A DNA stretch of 64,000 nucleotides from JBBIRG01 sp964410965 (GCA_964410965.1 CAYPIY010000007.1:1-64000); one strand, 5' to 3'; shown: positions 1 to 8,221, counted from the stretch's first letter. Made by a program: numbers and translations. The notes: generated from the letters alone by a model not told the origin.

Positions 1-642
1 ATCTGGTCTTTCAAATGGTATATCACCGGATTCTTCTCGCTGTTGCTTGCCGTTTCACTTATCACAATATTAAAAATCAAATGGTGGCACGTGTTCATTG
101 CCGCCGTAATGACGGCCGTTGCCGGCATAGTCTCTCCCTCGCCTTTAATTCCTATGGTTGTCGGTATCGCCGGTCTTTCGGTCATAACGCTGTTGAGCGG
201 AGGCGATAACCGTGAATGGACATTTTCAACTTGGACTTTCGCCAAACAGATTCTTCCGTTGCTCGCGATCGGCGTTGTGACGGCCGGATTCCTGCTCGGC
301 TCAACGCATGACGGAAAAACCATCGCCGGAGTGATTCCCAATGAATGGATTTCAGGGCTCGTCGGAGGGAATTCGATAGTCGCGAATTTCTTCGCCTCGG
401 TGGTCGGCGCGTTCATGTATTTCGCGACGTTAACCGAAGTGCCGATCGTACAGGGCTTATTAAACAGCGGCATGGGTCAAGGTCCCGCGCTGGCTTTGTT
501 ATTAGCCGGTCCGGCGCTGTCATTGCCCAATATGATTGTCATCCGAAGCGTGATGGGTACGCAGAAAACGGTGGTGTATGTTTCGCTGGTGATCGTGATG
601 GCGACGATCAGCGGGATGATCTTCGGAATGTTGATGAATTAA
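1..642 (+). CDS. Permease, ArsP/UPF0718 family (5'-truncated by window edge)
   Basis: This is an integral inner-membrane permease of the ArsP/DUF318 type, the family that includes organoarsenical exporters. The frame is open from base 1 with no stop, so the N-terminus lies outside the window; about 213 residues remain. Several hydrophobic segments are visible, including one just after the start, a pair around a GxxxxG-rich stretch, and one at the C-terminus. The conserved 'ATLTEVPIVQGLL' and 'LAGPALSLPNM' segments, each with a Pro in a helix, are typical of the family's repeated half. The next gene encodes a DGC-motif zinc protein, a partner often seen beside these permeases. The substrate cannot be read from sequence; a metal, metalloid or thiol compound is the inference. 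Confidence 0.8.
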   Translation: MWSFKWYITGFFSLLLAVSLITILKIKWWHVFIAAVMTAVAGIVSPSPLIPMVVGIAGLSVITLLSGGDNREWTFSTWTFAKQILPLLAIGVVTAGFLLGSTHDGKTIAGVIPNEWISGLVGGNSIVANFFASVVGAFMYFATLTEVPIVQGLLNSGMGQGPALALLLAGPALSLPNMIVIRSVMGTQKTVVYVSLVIVMATISGMIFGMLMN

Positions 643-673
643 CTCACCGCGAAGACCGCAAAGTACGCAAAGG
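643..673 (+). repeat. Short purine-rich periodic repeat directly after the permease stop codon
   Basis: The first base after the TAA stop begins a run of three imperfect units of 8-9 bases (CCGCGAAGA, CCGCAAAG, TACGCAAAG). A similar element with GGAGG-type units lies just after another gene at 21659-21692. Elements of this look are scattered after genes in many environmental bacterial genomes. I know of no proven function. Confidence 0.5.
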
Positions 674-756
674 TATGAATTGATATTGTTTTTAGAATAT
701 CCTTTGGGCTCTTGCGAGCTTGTCGGTGAAAATAAACTTTTTAATAGGTATTTTTC

Positions 757-1125
757 ATGGAAAACAAACCATCCTGCGCGTGCGGTGAAGGTGAATATAT
801 TGTCCTGACTTGCTCCGGCGCGTCCGATGTCGGATATGTTTCCGATCAGGTCGCACGGAAACTTTCACGTCACAAAGTCCGCAAAATGAGCTGTCTCGCG
901 CTCGTCGCATCCGGTAATCAGGAAAAAATAGAATCGTTTAAGAAATCCAACGTGCTCGTCATCGACGGCTGTTCGGATGACTGCGGAAAAAAAGTGATGG
1001 ATAAAGCGGGCATTAGCAATTACAAATACGTACGGCTCACGGACATGGGTTACGAAAAAGGGAAAACACCAACGACACAGGATACGATTGAATCGGTTTA
1101 CTCGAACGTTGAGATTATTTATTAA
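757..1125 (+). CDS. Putative zinc-binding protein with DGC motif
   Basis: A 122-residue soluble protein of the DGC-domain family, small cysteine-rich proteins annotated as putative zinc-binding. Visible cysteines are CACG near the N-terminus, LTCSGASDVG, MSCLALVASG, and the signature DGCSDDCGKK around residues 71-80. The DGC tripeptide and the second Cys of DDC match the family pattern. It follows the ArsP-type permease on the same strand after a 114-base gap, a pairing that recurs in other bacteria and suggests a shared role in metal or metalloid handling. The biochemical activity of the family is not established as far as I know. Confidence 0.8.
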   Translation: MENKPSCACGEGEYIVLTCSGASDVGYVSDQVARKLSRHKVRKMSCLALVASGNQEKIESFKKSNVLVIDGCSDDCGKKVMDKAGISNYKYVRLTDMGYEKGKTPTTQDTIESVYSNVEIIY

Positions 1126-1227
1126 TTAAACCGATTAACCGTTCTTCGATTTGACTTTCAAAGAAAAATCTGGTAGCTTTCAATCAGGCAACCGCATAGT
1201 ACATATCACTGATTCCGGAGAACCTAC

Positions 1228-1872
1228 GTGGGATTGTTTTCATACCTGAAGAAAAAACCTGAATTCACCGAGAATGTCTGCGCGAATGAAAAGGCTAAAG
1301 AGGAGAACATGATGTCGGCCTTGCGCAGATCAATTTCCGGCGGACGCATCACGATACTGGCATATCATTTCAGGCATAACCGCGACACGGCGGTTGAATG
1401 GCTCGATCAGTATAAAATCCCTTACCGGGAACAAAACAACGCGTACTGGCTCACGGGATTATCAGCGATATCGCCGGTTGTGAATCTTATCAAATCATCA
1501 GATTTACGCGGATATGCCGCAAATCCTGTCCCTGAACAGTCTATTTCAGGGGATGTGCACCTGATGGAACATTATCCGATTCCCGACAGAGACGATGAGA
1601 TTCTCGCGTTGTCGGATATCGCCTCGATTAAGTTTCAGTTCATCGCGTGGTCGTCGCTCGACGAGCCTCTGATGAAAGTATTCGGAGGAGAGCGTATCAC
1701 CGGAATGATGAAACAACTGGGCATGAACGAAAATGAGATCATCTCGCACCCGTTCGTCGCGAAAGCCATACACAACGCGCAGGAAAAGATCGCGAAAAAA
1801 ACGAACGCAGACTCCGAATGTAAAAGTTCCGAAGAATGGTTCCATCTGCATTTGCAAACAACCATACTATAA
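1228..1872 (+). CDS. Small orphan protein derived from the SecA NBD2 region, lacking ATPase motifs
   Basis: A 214-residue protein with a GTG start. Residues about 149-190 match the part of SecA just after the RGRSGRQGD motif: a D-x-L-M-K-x-F-G-G-E-R-I-x-G-M-M-K-x-L-G-M run, then HPFVAKAIHNAQEKI, lined up with the HPWVTKAIxNAQRKV of real SecA. Upstream, 'ITILAYHF...LDQYKIPYREQNN' can be laid over the start of SecA NBD2 (VLVGTxS...IxHNVLNAK). The Walker, DEAD and arginine-finger motifs are absent, so it should not be an ATPase. There is no zinc-binding C-terminus, signal peptide or membrane segment. The SecA relationship of the C-terminal third is clear to me; that of the N-terminal part is weaker. 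Function unknown. Real SecA is far longer (over 800 residues). Confidence 0.7.
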   Translation: MGLFSYLKKKPEFTENVCANEKAKEENMMSALRRSISGGRITILAYHFRHNRDTAVEWLDQYKIPYREQNNAYWLTGLSAISPVVNLIKSSDLRGYAANPVPEQSISGDVHLMEHYPIPDRDDEILALSDIASIKFQFIAWSSLDEPLMKVFGGERITGMMKQLGMNENEIISHPFVAKAIHNAQEKIAKKTNADSECKSSEEWFHLHLQTTIL

Positions 1873-1885
1873 TTCATCGAATGTC

Positions 1886-2290
1886 ATGGAGGCGGATCAA
1901 AAGCAACAGAAAACTATGTCCCCGAAACAAATAGTCGAAGTATGGGTGCAGCGGTTCAATAAATCTGATATTGACGGCTTAATGGAACTCTACGAAGATA
2001 ACGCCGTTAACCATCAGGTCGTCACAGAGCCCCTGTACGGCCGGCAAGCGATCCGCGCATTTTTTGAAACCGAATTCTGCAGGGCAAAAATGAATTGCCG
2101 GACAGAAAATTTAATCGAATCCGGTGATTGGGCTGTACTGGAATGGTCTGATCCTCTTGGATTAAGAGGCTGCGGTATCTTTCAGATTCAAAACGAAAAA
2201 ATCGTTTCCCAGCGCGGCTATTTCGATCAGTTAACTTTTTTCAGGCTGCATGATCTTCCGGTTCCGGAGAGCTATTTGAATTCAAAATGA
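1886..2290 (+). CDS. NTF2-like / SnoaL-type small protein
   Basis: About 134 residues from the ATG at 1886; an alternative start is 1916 (MSPKQIVEVW). The order 'IVEVWVQRFNKSDIDGLMELYEDNAVNHQ', then 'GRQAIRAFFETEF', then 'VLEW...GCGIFQIQNEKIVSQRGYFD' is the classic pattern of the SnoaL/NTF2-like fold: a helical N-terminus followed by a cone-shaped beta-sheet. Members include polyketide cyclases, ketosteroid isomerases and many binding proteins, so no substrate can be assigned. The frame stays open upstream into the preceding gene, but only the part from 1886 carries the fold. Its stop overlaps the upstream in-frame ATG of the next gene at 2287. Confidence 0.75.
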   Translation: MEADQKQQKTMSPKQIVEVWVQRFNKSDIDGLMELYEDNAVNHQVVTEPLYGRQAIRAFFETEFCRAKMNCRTENLIESGDWAVLEWSDPLGLRGCGIFQIQNEKIVSQRGYFDQLTFFRLHDLPVPESYLNSK

Positions 2291-2325
2291 TGATGATTAA
2301 CTTTTCAAAACGTAGTGACAAAGAT

Positions 2326-3402
2326 ATGAAACCATTGATTTCATTTATTTTGTTTTTATTATTACCGTTTGCTTCACTTTTTGCCGGGGAGAAAAAAGAA
2401 ACCACTTACGGGTTTCCGTCCGTTCTTGCCTTTACAGACGCGCGTTCGTATAGTTTCGGCAACCTTGTCGCCGCGGGTAACGACTGGAACAGCTATTACT
2501 GGAATCCTGCTCTGATCGGACAAAAATGCGGATTCGGAATCAATTACGATGACGATGATTATGGCTACGGCTTAGGCTATCACGCGCTAACTTTAGGCTA
2601 CGGCCATTCCCGTTTTGGATCATTCGCGGTTTTTTACAGAAATATATCACTGGATAAATTTGAAATAACGACCATCGATCATCCTGAAGGAACAGGAGAA
2701 TTCTATTATAACAAAGAGTCGGCCACCGGAATCAGTTATGCTAATTCATTTAAGCAAATCACAGCGGGATTCACAGTCAAACGGCTATATGGCAAATTGG
2801 ATAAAGTCTCCGCATCGGCTTTTACTATGGATTTAGGAGCGTTAACACGAAGATCGGTTAAACTGATCGACAGGGATATGATATCAGAAGAAGTCACTGT
2901 AGCGTTCTGCGCTTCAGATATTCTCGTATCAAAAAAACCGAAATACGGTCCAAGTCGAGTGATGCTCATTGATTCCGCGGGAACGAAATTTGTGAACGTA
3001 CCGGGTGAGCCGTTTAACATCCCGGAATCCTTCCGTGCCGGCGGAACCTACCGTGTGATGGTATCATCGGAAGAAAATTATTTAGGGTCGGATAAACCGT
3101 TTTCCCTGGCGTTCAACGCGTCGTATTGGAACATTCCGATCCGTCCGTACGATCATTTCAGTATTGGTTTGGAATGTGTTCTTTTGGAATGCCTCAGCGT
3201 CAGTACAGTTACGGCTAATCTCGCGCATAAGAACGGTGAAAGAAACATCGGCAGTCGTTACGGCGCGGGTATTTTGTTATCCTCAAAACGGTTGTTGCGT
3301 ACCAAGATTGACTCTGAGCTTCGCATACAATACGCCGAGATCCGCGCTCATGGCCGTAAACTTGCTTCACCCATCACGGCGGGTGTGGAATACAGGTATT
3401 GA
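2326..3402 (+). CDS. Outer-membrane beta-barrel protein, uncharacterised
   Basis: About 358 residues. The ATG at 2326 gives a clean Sec signal peptide (MKPLISFILFLLLPFASLFA); the ATG at 2287 would add 13 residues before it. The mature part has alternating hydrophobic/aromatic strands with Gly, Tyr and Asn turns, and the early phrase 'SFGNLVAAGNDWNSYYWNPAL' resembles the start of PorV/UPF0164-like outer-membrane barrels ('...AxxNDxxAxYWNPAGL'). It ends in aromatic residues (VEYRY), as outer-membrane barrels usually do. I infer an outer-membrane location. The specific role is unknown, and no type IX secretion partner is nearby. Confidence 0.7.
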   Translation: MKPLISFILFLLLPFASLFAGEKKETTYGFPSVLAFTDARSYSFGNLVAAGNDWNSYYWNPALIGQKCGFGINYDDDDYGYGLGYHALTLGYGHSRFGSFAVFYRNISLDKFEITTIDHPEGTGEFYYNKESATGISYANSFKQITAGFTVKRLYGKLDKVSASAFTMDLGALTRRSVKLIDRDMISEEVTVAFCASDILVSKKPKYGPSRVMLIDSAGTKFVNVPGEPFNIPESFRAGGTYRVMVSSEENYLGSDKPFSLAFNASYWNIPIRPYDHFSIGLECVLLECLSVSTVTANLAHKNGERNIGSRYGAGILLSSKRLLRTKIDSELRIQYAEIRAHGRKLASPITAGVEYRY

Positions 3403-3406
3403 TATA

Positions 3407-3440
3407 AAAAAACTCCGGAACCATTCGTCCCGGAGTTTTT
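3407..3440. terminator. Bidirectional intrinsic terminator
   Basis: AAAAAACTCCGG and CCGGAGTTTTT form a GC-rich stem flanked by an A-run and a T-run, with an 11-base loop. It sits between the converging barrel gene (ends 3402) and lipoprotein gene (ends 3460) and can terminate both. Confidence 0.85.
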
Positions 3441-3459
3441 CTTTGAATGCTTTTACTTA

Positions 3460-4260
3460 TTACATCAGCTTTACAATCTTATCCAGTAAAGCCGCGATTT
3501 CCGTAAAGTTCGTCACCATTTTCGGTGCTTCTTCGGAGCAGCCGGTCAGTTCCTTGGAAGAGTCGGCGACTTTCTTGACGACGCCGGGCAGTTTCGCCGC
3601 TTTCATGCCGGTCATTTCGGCTTTGAGCTTATCGGGCAGTTCCTTACCTTCGTTGATGAGTTTCACCGCGTCGCCGGGTACTGAACCGAGCGAAGTAATC
3701 ATAGTTTTGAAGCCGGTGACCAGTTCAGTGATACTGTTCTTCACCGCCGCGTCTTTCAGGTCTTTCAGAGCGTCCTTCTTGCTGTCGAACAGCCCGCTGA
3801 GGTCGCTGATCTGCAGGTTCGCCGGTACGCTTCCCGCGTCACGAGCCGCGCCAACCGCCGCCGCGACGTCCTTACCAATCAACTCCGTGGGATTGCTCAG
3901 CAGGAGATGGATATATAATTTAGTATCATCATAACTTTTATTGAAATCTTTCATACTTTTATGCAGATCGAAAGCGGACTTCAGAAAAGCGTCTGCGGAA
4001 GTTCCGGTTTTTTCAAACTTCACTTCTTTTTCTTTCTTTTCTTTCTTCGCCGCGGATTTCTCCGTCTTGTCCTTCTTCACTTCCTTGTCGTCTTTATCCG
4101 TCTGAACGATTTTTTCATCTTTGACGACTTTTTCCTCTTTGCCGCCTGAATCGCTTTGTACAGCGTTCTCCGAACTGCTGCATCCGTACCACACGAGTGA
4201 TAACGACATGAGCGCCGTTAAGCCCATCAAACGGAATTGTTTTCCTGTCAGGTTGTTCAT
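3460..4260 (-). CDS. Lipoprotein with lysine/glutamate-rich linker and helical domain
   Basis: A 266-residue protein. The ATG at 4260 is preceded by AAGGAGACGAAAG, a good ribosome-binding site. The signal sequence ends in VWYGC, giving a lipidated Cys27. Residues about 40-85 are a charged, low-complexity K/D/E region (for example KDEKIVQTDKDDKEVKKDK). The rest is predicted helical, with 'SAFDLHKSMKDFNKSYDDTK' and 'AAVGAARDAGSVPANLQISD'. The linker probably tethers the helical domain away from the membrane. No family is recognised. It stands alone, convergent with the barrel gene and ending at the shared terminator. Confidence 0.75.
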   Translation of the reverse strand: MNNLTGKQFRLMGLTALMSLSLVWYGCSSSENAVQSDSGGKEEKVVKDEKIVQTDKDDKEVKKDKTEKSAAKKEKKEKEVKFEKTGTSADAFLKSAFDLHKSMKDFNKSYDDTKLYIHLLLSNPTELIGKDVAAAVGAARDAGSVPANLQISDLSGLFDSKKDALKDLKDAAVKNSITELVTGFKTMITSLGSVPGDAVKLINEGKELPDKLKAEMTGMKAAKLPGVVKKVADSSKELTGCSEEAPKMVTNFTEIAALLDKIVKLM

Positions 4261-4654
4261 CTTTCGTCTCCTTGTTTGTTTAAATGATGAATGATACAAA
4301 TGTGCTGATGTCCGTATGAAATGAATGTGGTTATGTAAATTTGAATCCAGATTCCGGTTTTGATTTTAACTTTTTTGTCCTTGCTTATTGCCATTTAACG
4401 TGTCAACCTGAATAATATTCCATTTCCGTCCGTTTCCATACGATTTTCCGGAAAACAATAAATACCTCTTAAAAAAACCAAAGGATATGAAGATATCCAT
4501 ATTTTTTGATCGCATTCTGTTCCGGCCGCCGTGAAATCACGCCAAAACCCCCGCACCTGAGCCGTGAGCATAATTAAGTTTTCAATGTTTATCATTAAAA
4601 AAATCGCTATAATGGGTTCGTTCATGAACAGAAAACCATAACCGGATTTTTTTA
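4261..4654. other. Gene-free region of about 390 bases
   Basis: It lies between two divergent genes and should hold their promoters. It includes a perfect 12-base palindrome TTTTCCGGAAAA at 4444-4455, which could bind a dimeric regulator but is not otherwise supported. No convincing protein or RNA gene is visible; the open frames here are short and lack recognisable motifs. Confidence 0.5.
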
Positions 4655-5701
4655 TTGAAAACCAAACGTATTTTTATCCGGAAACCGAAAGAATGTCGGC
4701 AGGCTACGCAAGAAGCCGGGCTCATCCTCCGCAGCGGAGGACTGGTAGCATTCCCTACGGAAACGGTATACGGGCTTGGCGCGAACGCACTTGATCCGAA
4801 TGCGGTCAGAAAAATATTCCGGGCAAAAAACCGCCCCGCGGACAACCCGCTGATCATTCATATCGGATATAAAAAGGACCTCCGCCTTTACACGACAGAT
4901 GTGTCCGCCCGAACGCTGCGCCTGATCCGGGAATTCTGGCCCGGCCCGCTGACGCTGATCCTTCATAAATCGGATATCGTTCCGGATATCGTTTCGTGCG
5001 GAATGTCCACGGTCGCCGTCCGCATGCCGGCAAGCAACATCGCGCTGAAACTGATCCGTTCCGCGCGCATACCCGTCGCCGCCCCGTCGGCGAACCGGTC
5101 CGGCAGACCCAGCCCCACTTCCGCGGAACACGTCCTGGAGGACCTGGACGGCCTTATTGAAGCCGTAATCGACGCCGGAGAAACCCGCGTCGGGATCGAG
5201 TCTACGGTGCTGGATATGACCATTGATCCCCCGGCTATCCTTCGGCCGGGCATCATCACCGAAAAACAAATCCGCCGACGCATCGGACCCGTACGCTCAT
5301 ACCATTCCTCCGATGGCGCGCAACCGCAGAAGCAGCCCAAATCCCCCGGCATGAAATACAGACACTACGCACCGGACGCAAAACTCATTATCGTACAGGG
5401 ACTTCAAAGGCATGTCCACCGGAGAATCGCGGATATCTGCTTGCTCAATACACGGAAAAATCTTAAAACGGGAATCCTGACCACGCAACTCAACCACCGG
5501 TACCGTAAAGCGGAAGTAATTTATATCGGTTCGACACCTCGCGAGATCGGGCGCAATCTTTTCAAGGCGCTGCGTCAGTTCAACCGGCTCGGCGTCGACC
5601 TCATCCTGTCCGAAAGCATTCCTGAAAAGGGTTTCGGGTCCGCGATCATGAACCGACTGAAAAAAGCAGCCGGATACCAAATTTTGAAAGTCAAGCCATG
5701 A
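4655..5701 (+). CDS. tsaC: L-threonylcarbamoyladenylate synthase (Sua5/TsaC, long form)
   Basis: This enzyme makes threonylcarbamoyl-AMP from threonine, bicarbonate and ATP, the first step of t6A formation on tRNAs reading ANN codons. The 348 residues contain the YrdC/Sua5 domain: FPTETVYGLGANA, then KNRPADNPL with substrate-binding Lys and Arg, SANRSGRPSPTSAEHV and the STVLDM segment. A separate C-terminal Sua5 domain begins near 'PKSPGMKYRHYAPDAKLI'. The length is that of the two-domain Sua5 type rather than the short TsaC type. The start is read as TTG at 4655. It overlaps the kinase gene by four bases (ATGA). The partner genes tsaE and tsaB lie at about 30 kb; tsaD is not in the window. 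Confidence 0.95.
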   Translation: MKTKRIFIRKPKECRQATQEAGLILRSGGLVAFPTETVYGLGANALDPNAVRKIFRAKNRPADNPLIIHIGYKKDLRLYTTDVSARTLRLIREFWPGPLTLILHKSDIVPDIVSCGMSTVAVRMPASNIALKLIRSARIPVAAPSANRSGRPSPTSAEHVLEDLDGLIEAVIDAGETRVGIESTVLDMTIDPPAILRPGIITEKQIRRRIGPVRSYHSSDGAQPQKQPKSPGMKYRHYAPDAKLIIVQGLQRHVHRRIADICLLNTRKNLKTGILTTQLNHRYRKAEVIYIGSTPREIGRNLFKALRQFNRLGVDLILSESIPEKGFGSAIMNRLKKAAGYQILKVKP

Positions 5702-7644
5702 TTCCGGATGCACTGAAATCAGCCACGGACGAGTACCGCATTGTAAGGGAATACGCACGGGGCGGCATGGGCATCACTTATCTCGCCGTCAGCCGGAACA
5801 GCGGAGAACAGTGCATCCTCAAGCAACTGAGGCTGGAAACGGTGAGCGGCTGGAAAGCGCTGGAACTCTTTGAACGGGAGGCCGAAATCCTCCGCCAGCT
5901 GAATCATCCGAACATCCCGTCGTACATCGATTATTTCGTATCGGAAAAGAACCGGCATTTCAATCTCGTGCAGACCTTTATTGAGGGCCGGACCATGCAG
6001 GACTGGATCGACAGGCGTCTTCCGGCGGAACCGGACCGTTTCAACCAGTATCTCAGACAGGCACTGGAAATCCTGGAATACCTTCACGCGCTGGTACCTG
6101 CGGTCATTCACCGCGACATTACACCGAAAAACATGATTTTGCAGGATGACCGGATTTTCCTTGTGGATTTCGGCTCGGTGAAGGAAGCCGTGAATCCGCA
6201 TTCCGCAAGGGGAAGCACGGTGATCGGCACGTTCGGGTATATGCCTCCGGAACAATACCTCGGCCACACGGAACCAGGCTCGGATATGTTCAGCCTGGGA
6301 ATGTCGTTTGTCGCATTCGCTTCCCATAAGGACCCGTTTCAGATGGTCAATCCCGAACTGGGCCGCGTGGAAATCCGGAACGAACTCGACGGGTTGCCGT
6401 TTCACGTCAGGTCGCTCCTGAAGGACATGACCGAACCATCCCTGCCGAACCGTTTAAAAAGCGCGTCTTCGGCGAAACAGCGGCTGCTTCATCCGGAAAT
6501 CCACACCGGCCGGCCGGAAGGGCAAATTCTTTCCCACCAGGAGCAGGCCGAGATCAGAAAATCCAAAACGGCATTGCTGATATTGATCGCTTTGTTCCTG
6601 ATCGGCGGACTGATCGCCCTGATTTATACGGCCGGGCCGAAAGGAAACATCTCCTCCGTAGAAGTGCAAAAAATAACCTCTGCCGACCTTGATATCCGTG
6701 AATCCTCGGCCATTCAGGGTTTTGCACCGGGTCATACGCAAAAACACATCGCGGTTGCATTACGGGACCGGCTTGTCATCCGGGACGCCGTGCAGGGAAA
6801 TCCTGTTCATACCGTTCTTTTCGATACGCTTAAGCCTGTTTCTCGGAAAACGCATCTGATCGCCGGATGCCGGATGCTGTTCACCGCTGACGATCAGCGG
6901 CTCTTCGTTCTGAGCATGCTGGAAAATAAAGGGTACTGGTGGAATACAAATAACTGGCAACTGAGTTCCGCGGGACCGTTACCCGAAGGAGAAGTGATGG
7001 ATATCAAACCTTCTTCGGATCAGTCAATCCTGGCCGTGATACACAATAAAAATAAATCGGAACTTACAATCCTGAGATGTACGGAACATAAAAACCGGAT
7101 CCTGCATACGCAAAAAATCGGCGCTATCGGATTCTGCGCGATCGATTCCGTACCGGAAATACTGATCTACAGCGCAAAAGACGATTCCGCCATGACGGTT
7201 TATGACCTCCTGAAAAAGGAAACCGTCAAAACGTTTTTCGCGAGGGGAACGGTTCACTCGGTTCAGACCGATAACCCCGGAAAATTCATTTTCTGGCGAA
7301 CCGGACGCGAATGGAATATTTTTGGTATTCAGAACAGTGCCCCGGTTCTTAACGGCGATGTTCCTGAGGCCCAGTCAGGCCTGATCCGCGGTCATGAAAT
7401 GCAGATCAGCCCGGACGGACGTTACTTTGCCCATTATGAAAGATCTTACTTCCGATCCGTTCTGACCGTTTACGCGACAGACCCGCATCAGGCGGTTCAG
7501 ACTTTTTATCCTGATGATACAGGCATGACGCTTATGTTCACATTGCCCGGAAGCCTCTGTTTCATGTCCTTGCAAAACAGGGTCGCTCTGCTGAATTATG
7601 ACCGGATCAGTATCTGGAACATTGAGAAAATGAAAGGACCCTGA
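5698..7644 (+). CDS. Membrane-bound Ser/Thr protein kinase with extracytoplasmic propeller-like domain
   Basis: A 648-residue Hanks-type kinase. Visible motifs are the ATP-binding Lys42 (ILKQL), the catalytic loop HRDITPKN at residues 138-145 (Thr replaces the usual Lys two residues after the catalytic Asp), and the DFG at 157-159. The activation and P+1 region 'GTFGYMPPEQY' is intact. One membrane helix lies at about 292-313. The outer ~330 residues have repeated strand patterns with 'D..LFVLSM', 'SPDGRYFAHYE' and similar phrases typical of WD40-like propellers. It is translationally coupled to sua5. The substrate is unknown. The Lys-to-Thr change may alter activity, though related bacterial kinases tolerate it. 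Confidence 0.9.
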   Translation: MIPDALKSATDEYRIVREYARGGMGITYLAVSRNSGEQCILKQLRLETVSGWKALELFEREAEILRQLNHPNIPSYIDYFVSEKNRHFNLVQTFIEGRTMQDWIDRRLPAEPDRFNQYLRQALEILEYLHALVPAVIHRDITPKNMILQDDRIFLVDFGSVKEAVNPHSARGSTVIGTFGYMPPEQYLGHTEPGSDMFSLGMSFVAFASHKDPFQMVNPELGRVEIRNELDGLPFHVRSLLKDMTEPSLPNRLKSASSAKQRLLHPEIHTGRPEGQILSHQEQAEIRKSKTALLILIALFLIGGLIALIYTAGPKGNISSVEVQKITSADLDIRESSAIQGFAPGHTQKHIAVALRDRLVIRDAVQGNPVHTVLFDTLKPVSRKTHLIAGCRMLFTADDQRLFVLSMLENKGYWWNTNNWQLSSAGPLPEGEVMDIKPSSDQSILAVIHNKNKSELTILRCTEHKNRILHTQKIGAIGFCAIDSVPEILIYSAKDDSAMTVYDLLKKETVKTFFARGTVHSVQTDNPGKFIFWRTGREWNIFGIQNSAPVLNGDVPEAQSGLIRGHEMQISPDGRYFAHYERSYFRSVLTVYATDPHQAVQTFYPDDTGMTLMFTLPGSLCFMSLQNRVALLNYDRISIWNIEKMKGP

Positions 7645-7647
7645 GCC

Positions 7648-8037
7648 ATGCCGGTTCCGTTGCAGCAGATACTTTCAACCCGGACCTCTTTTATCGCAGT
7701 CGTCGGTGCGACGGACAGTCATTATAAATACGGATCCGTCATCTACCGGAACCTGAAACAGAAAGGATACCGTGTCCTGGCCGTCAATCCCTCCAGAACC
7801 GAAGTTCATGGAGATCCGTGCTACGCGTCCGTGTCGGATTTGCCCGTAAGCCCGGACATGATCAATTTCGTCACACAGCCTGAAGTCACGCTCCGGGTTC
7901 TGGAGGAATGCATCAAAAACCGTTTCATGTTCGTCTGGATTCAGCCGGGAGCATCGAATGAGGCCGTTCTGAAATTTTTAAGAGCTCATCCTTTCGTCTG
8001 GACGGCGGATGAGTGCATCATGATGCATGCGAGGTAA
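7648..8037 (+). CDS. CoA-binding protein (YccU-like)
   Basis: A 129-residue Rossmann-fold protein of the CoA_binding_2 family, starting three bases after the kinase gene. It shows 'FIAVVGATDSHYKYGSVIYRNLKQKGYRVLAVNP', then 'GDPCYASVSDLPVSPDMINFVTQPE', then 'FVWIQPGASNEAV' and the terminal 'ECIMMHAR', which matches the family's C(I/L)M motif. These proteins resemble the CoA-binding part of succinyl-CoA synthetase. Their role is not well defined; a link to acyl-CoA sensing or protein acylation is only an inference. Confidence 0.88.
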   Translation: MPVPLQQILSTRTSFIAVVGATDSHYKYGSVIYRNLKQKGYRVLAVNPSRTEVHGDPCYASVSDLPVSPDMINFVTQPEVTLRVLEECIKNRFMFVWIQPGASNEAVLKFLRAHPFVWTADECIMMHAR

Positions 8038-8221
8038 CCGAACCGATTCCCGGAAAGCGGGCGTTGATTCCATTCCGCCCTGAGAACCAAATCTCTGATT
8101 GCATAATTCATCCGGCCCGGCCTTGATTTTCCTTAAGATGCTCCGCTGAATAAAATTCCAACGCCTCTCTTGCAAGTCTTTTTTGTTTTTCATACATTGA
8201 CCGGTTAACAAAGGTGAGCGG

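Noticed and set aside
1228..1872. A broken full-length secA pseudogene
   Set aside because: Flanking DNA has no other secA parts, the frame is intact with a start codon, and the ATP motifs are replaced rather than cut off.
3164..3934. A 256-codon plus-strand open frame
   Set aside because: It crosses the end of one gene, the bidirectional terminator and the start of the convergent lipoprotein gene, so it cannot be real.
4395..4857. Minus-strand open frames around the sua5 start
   Set aside because: They are short, overlap the sua5 gene or the gene-free region, and carry no motif.
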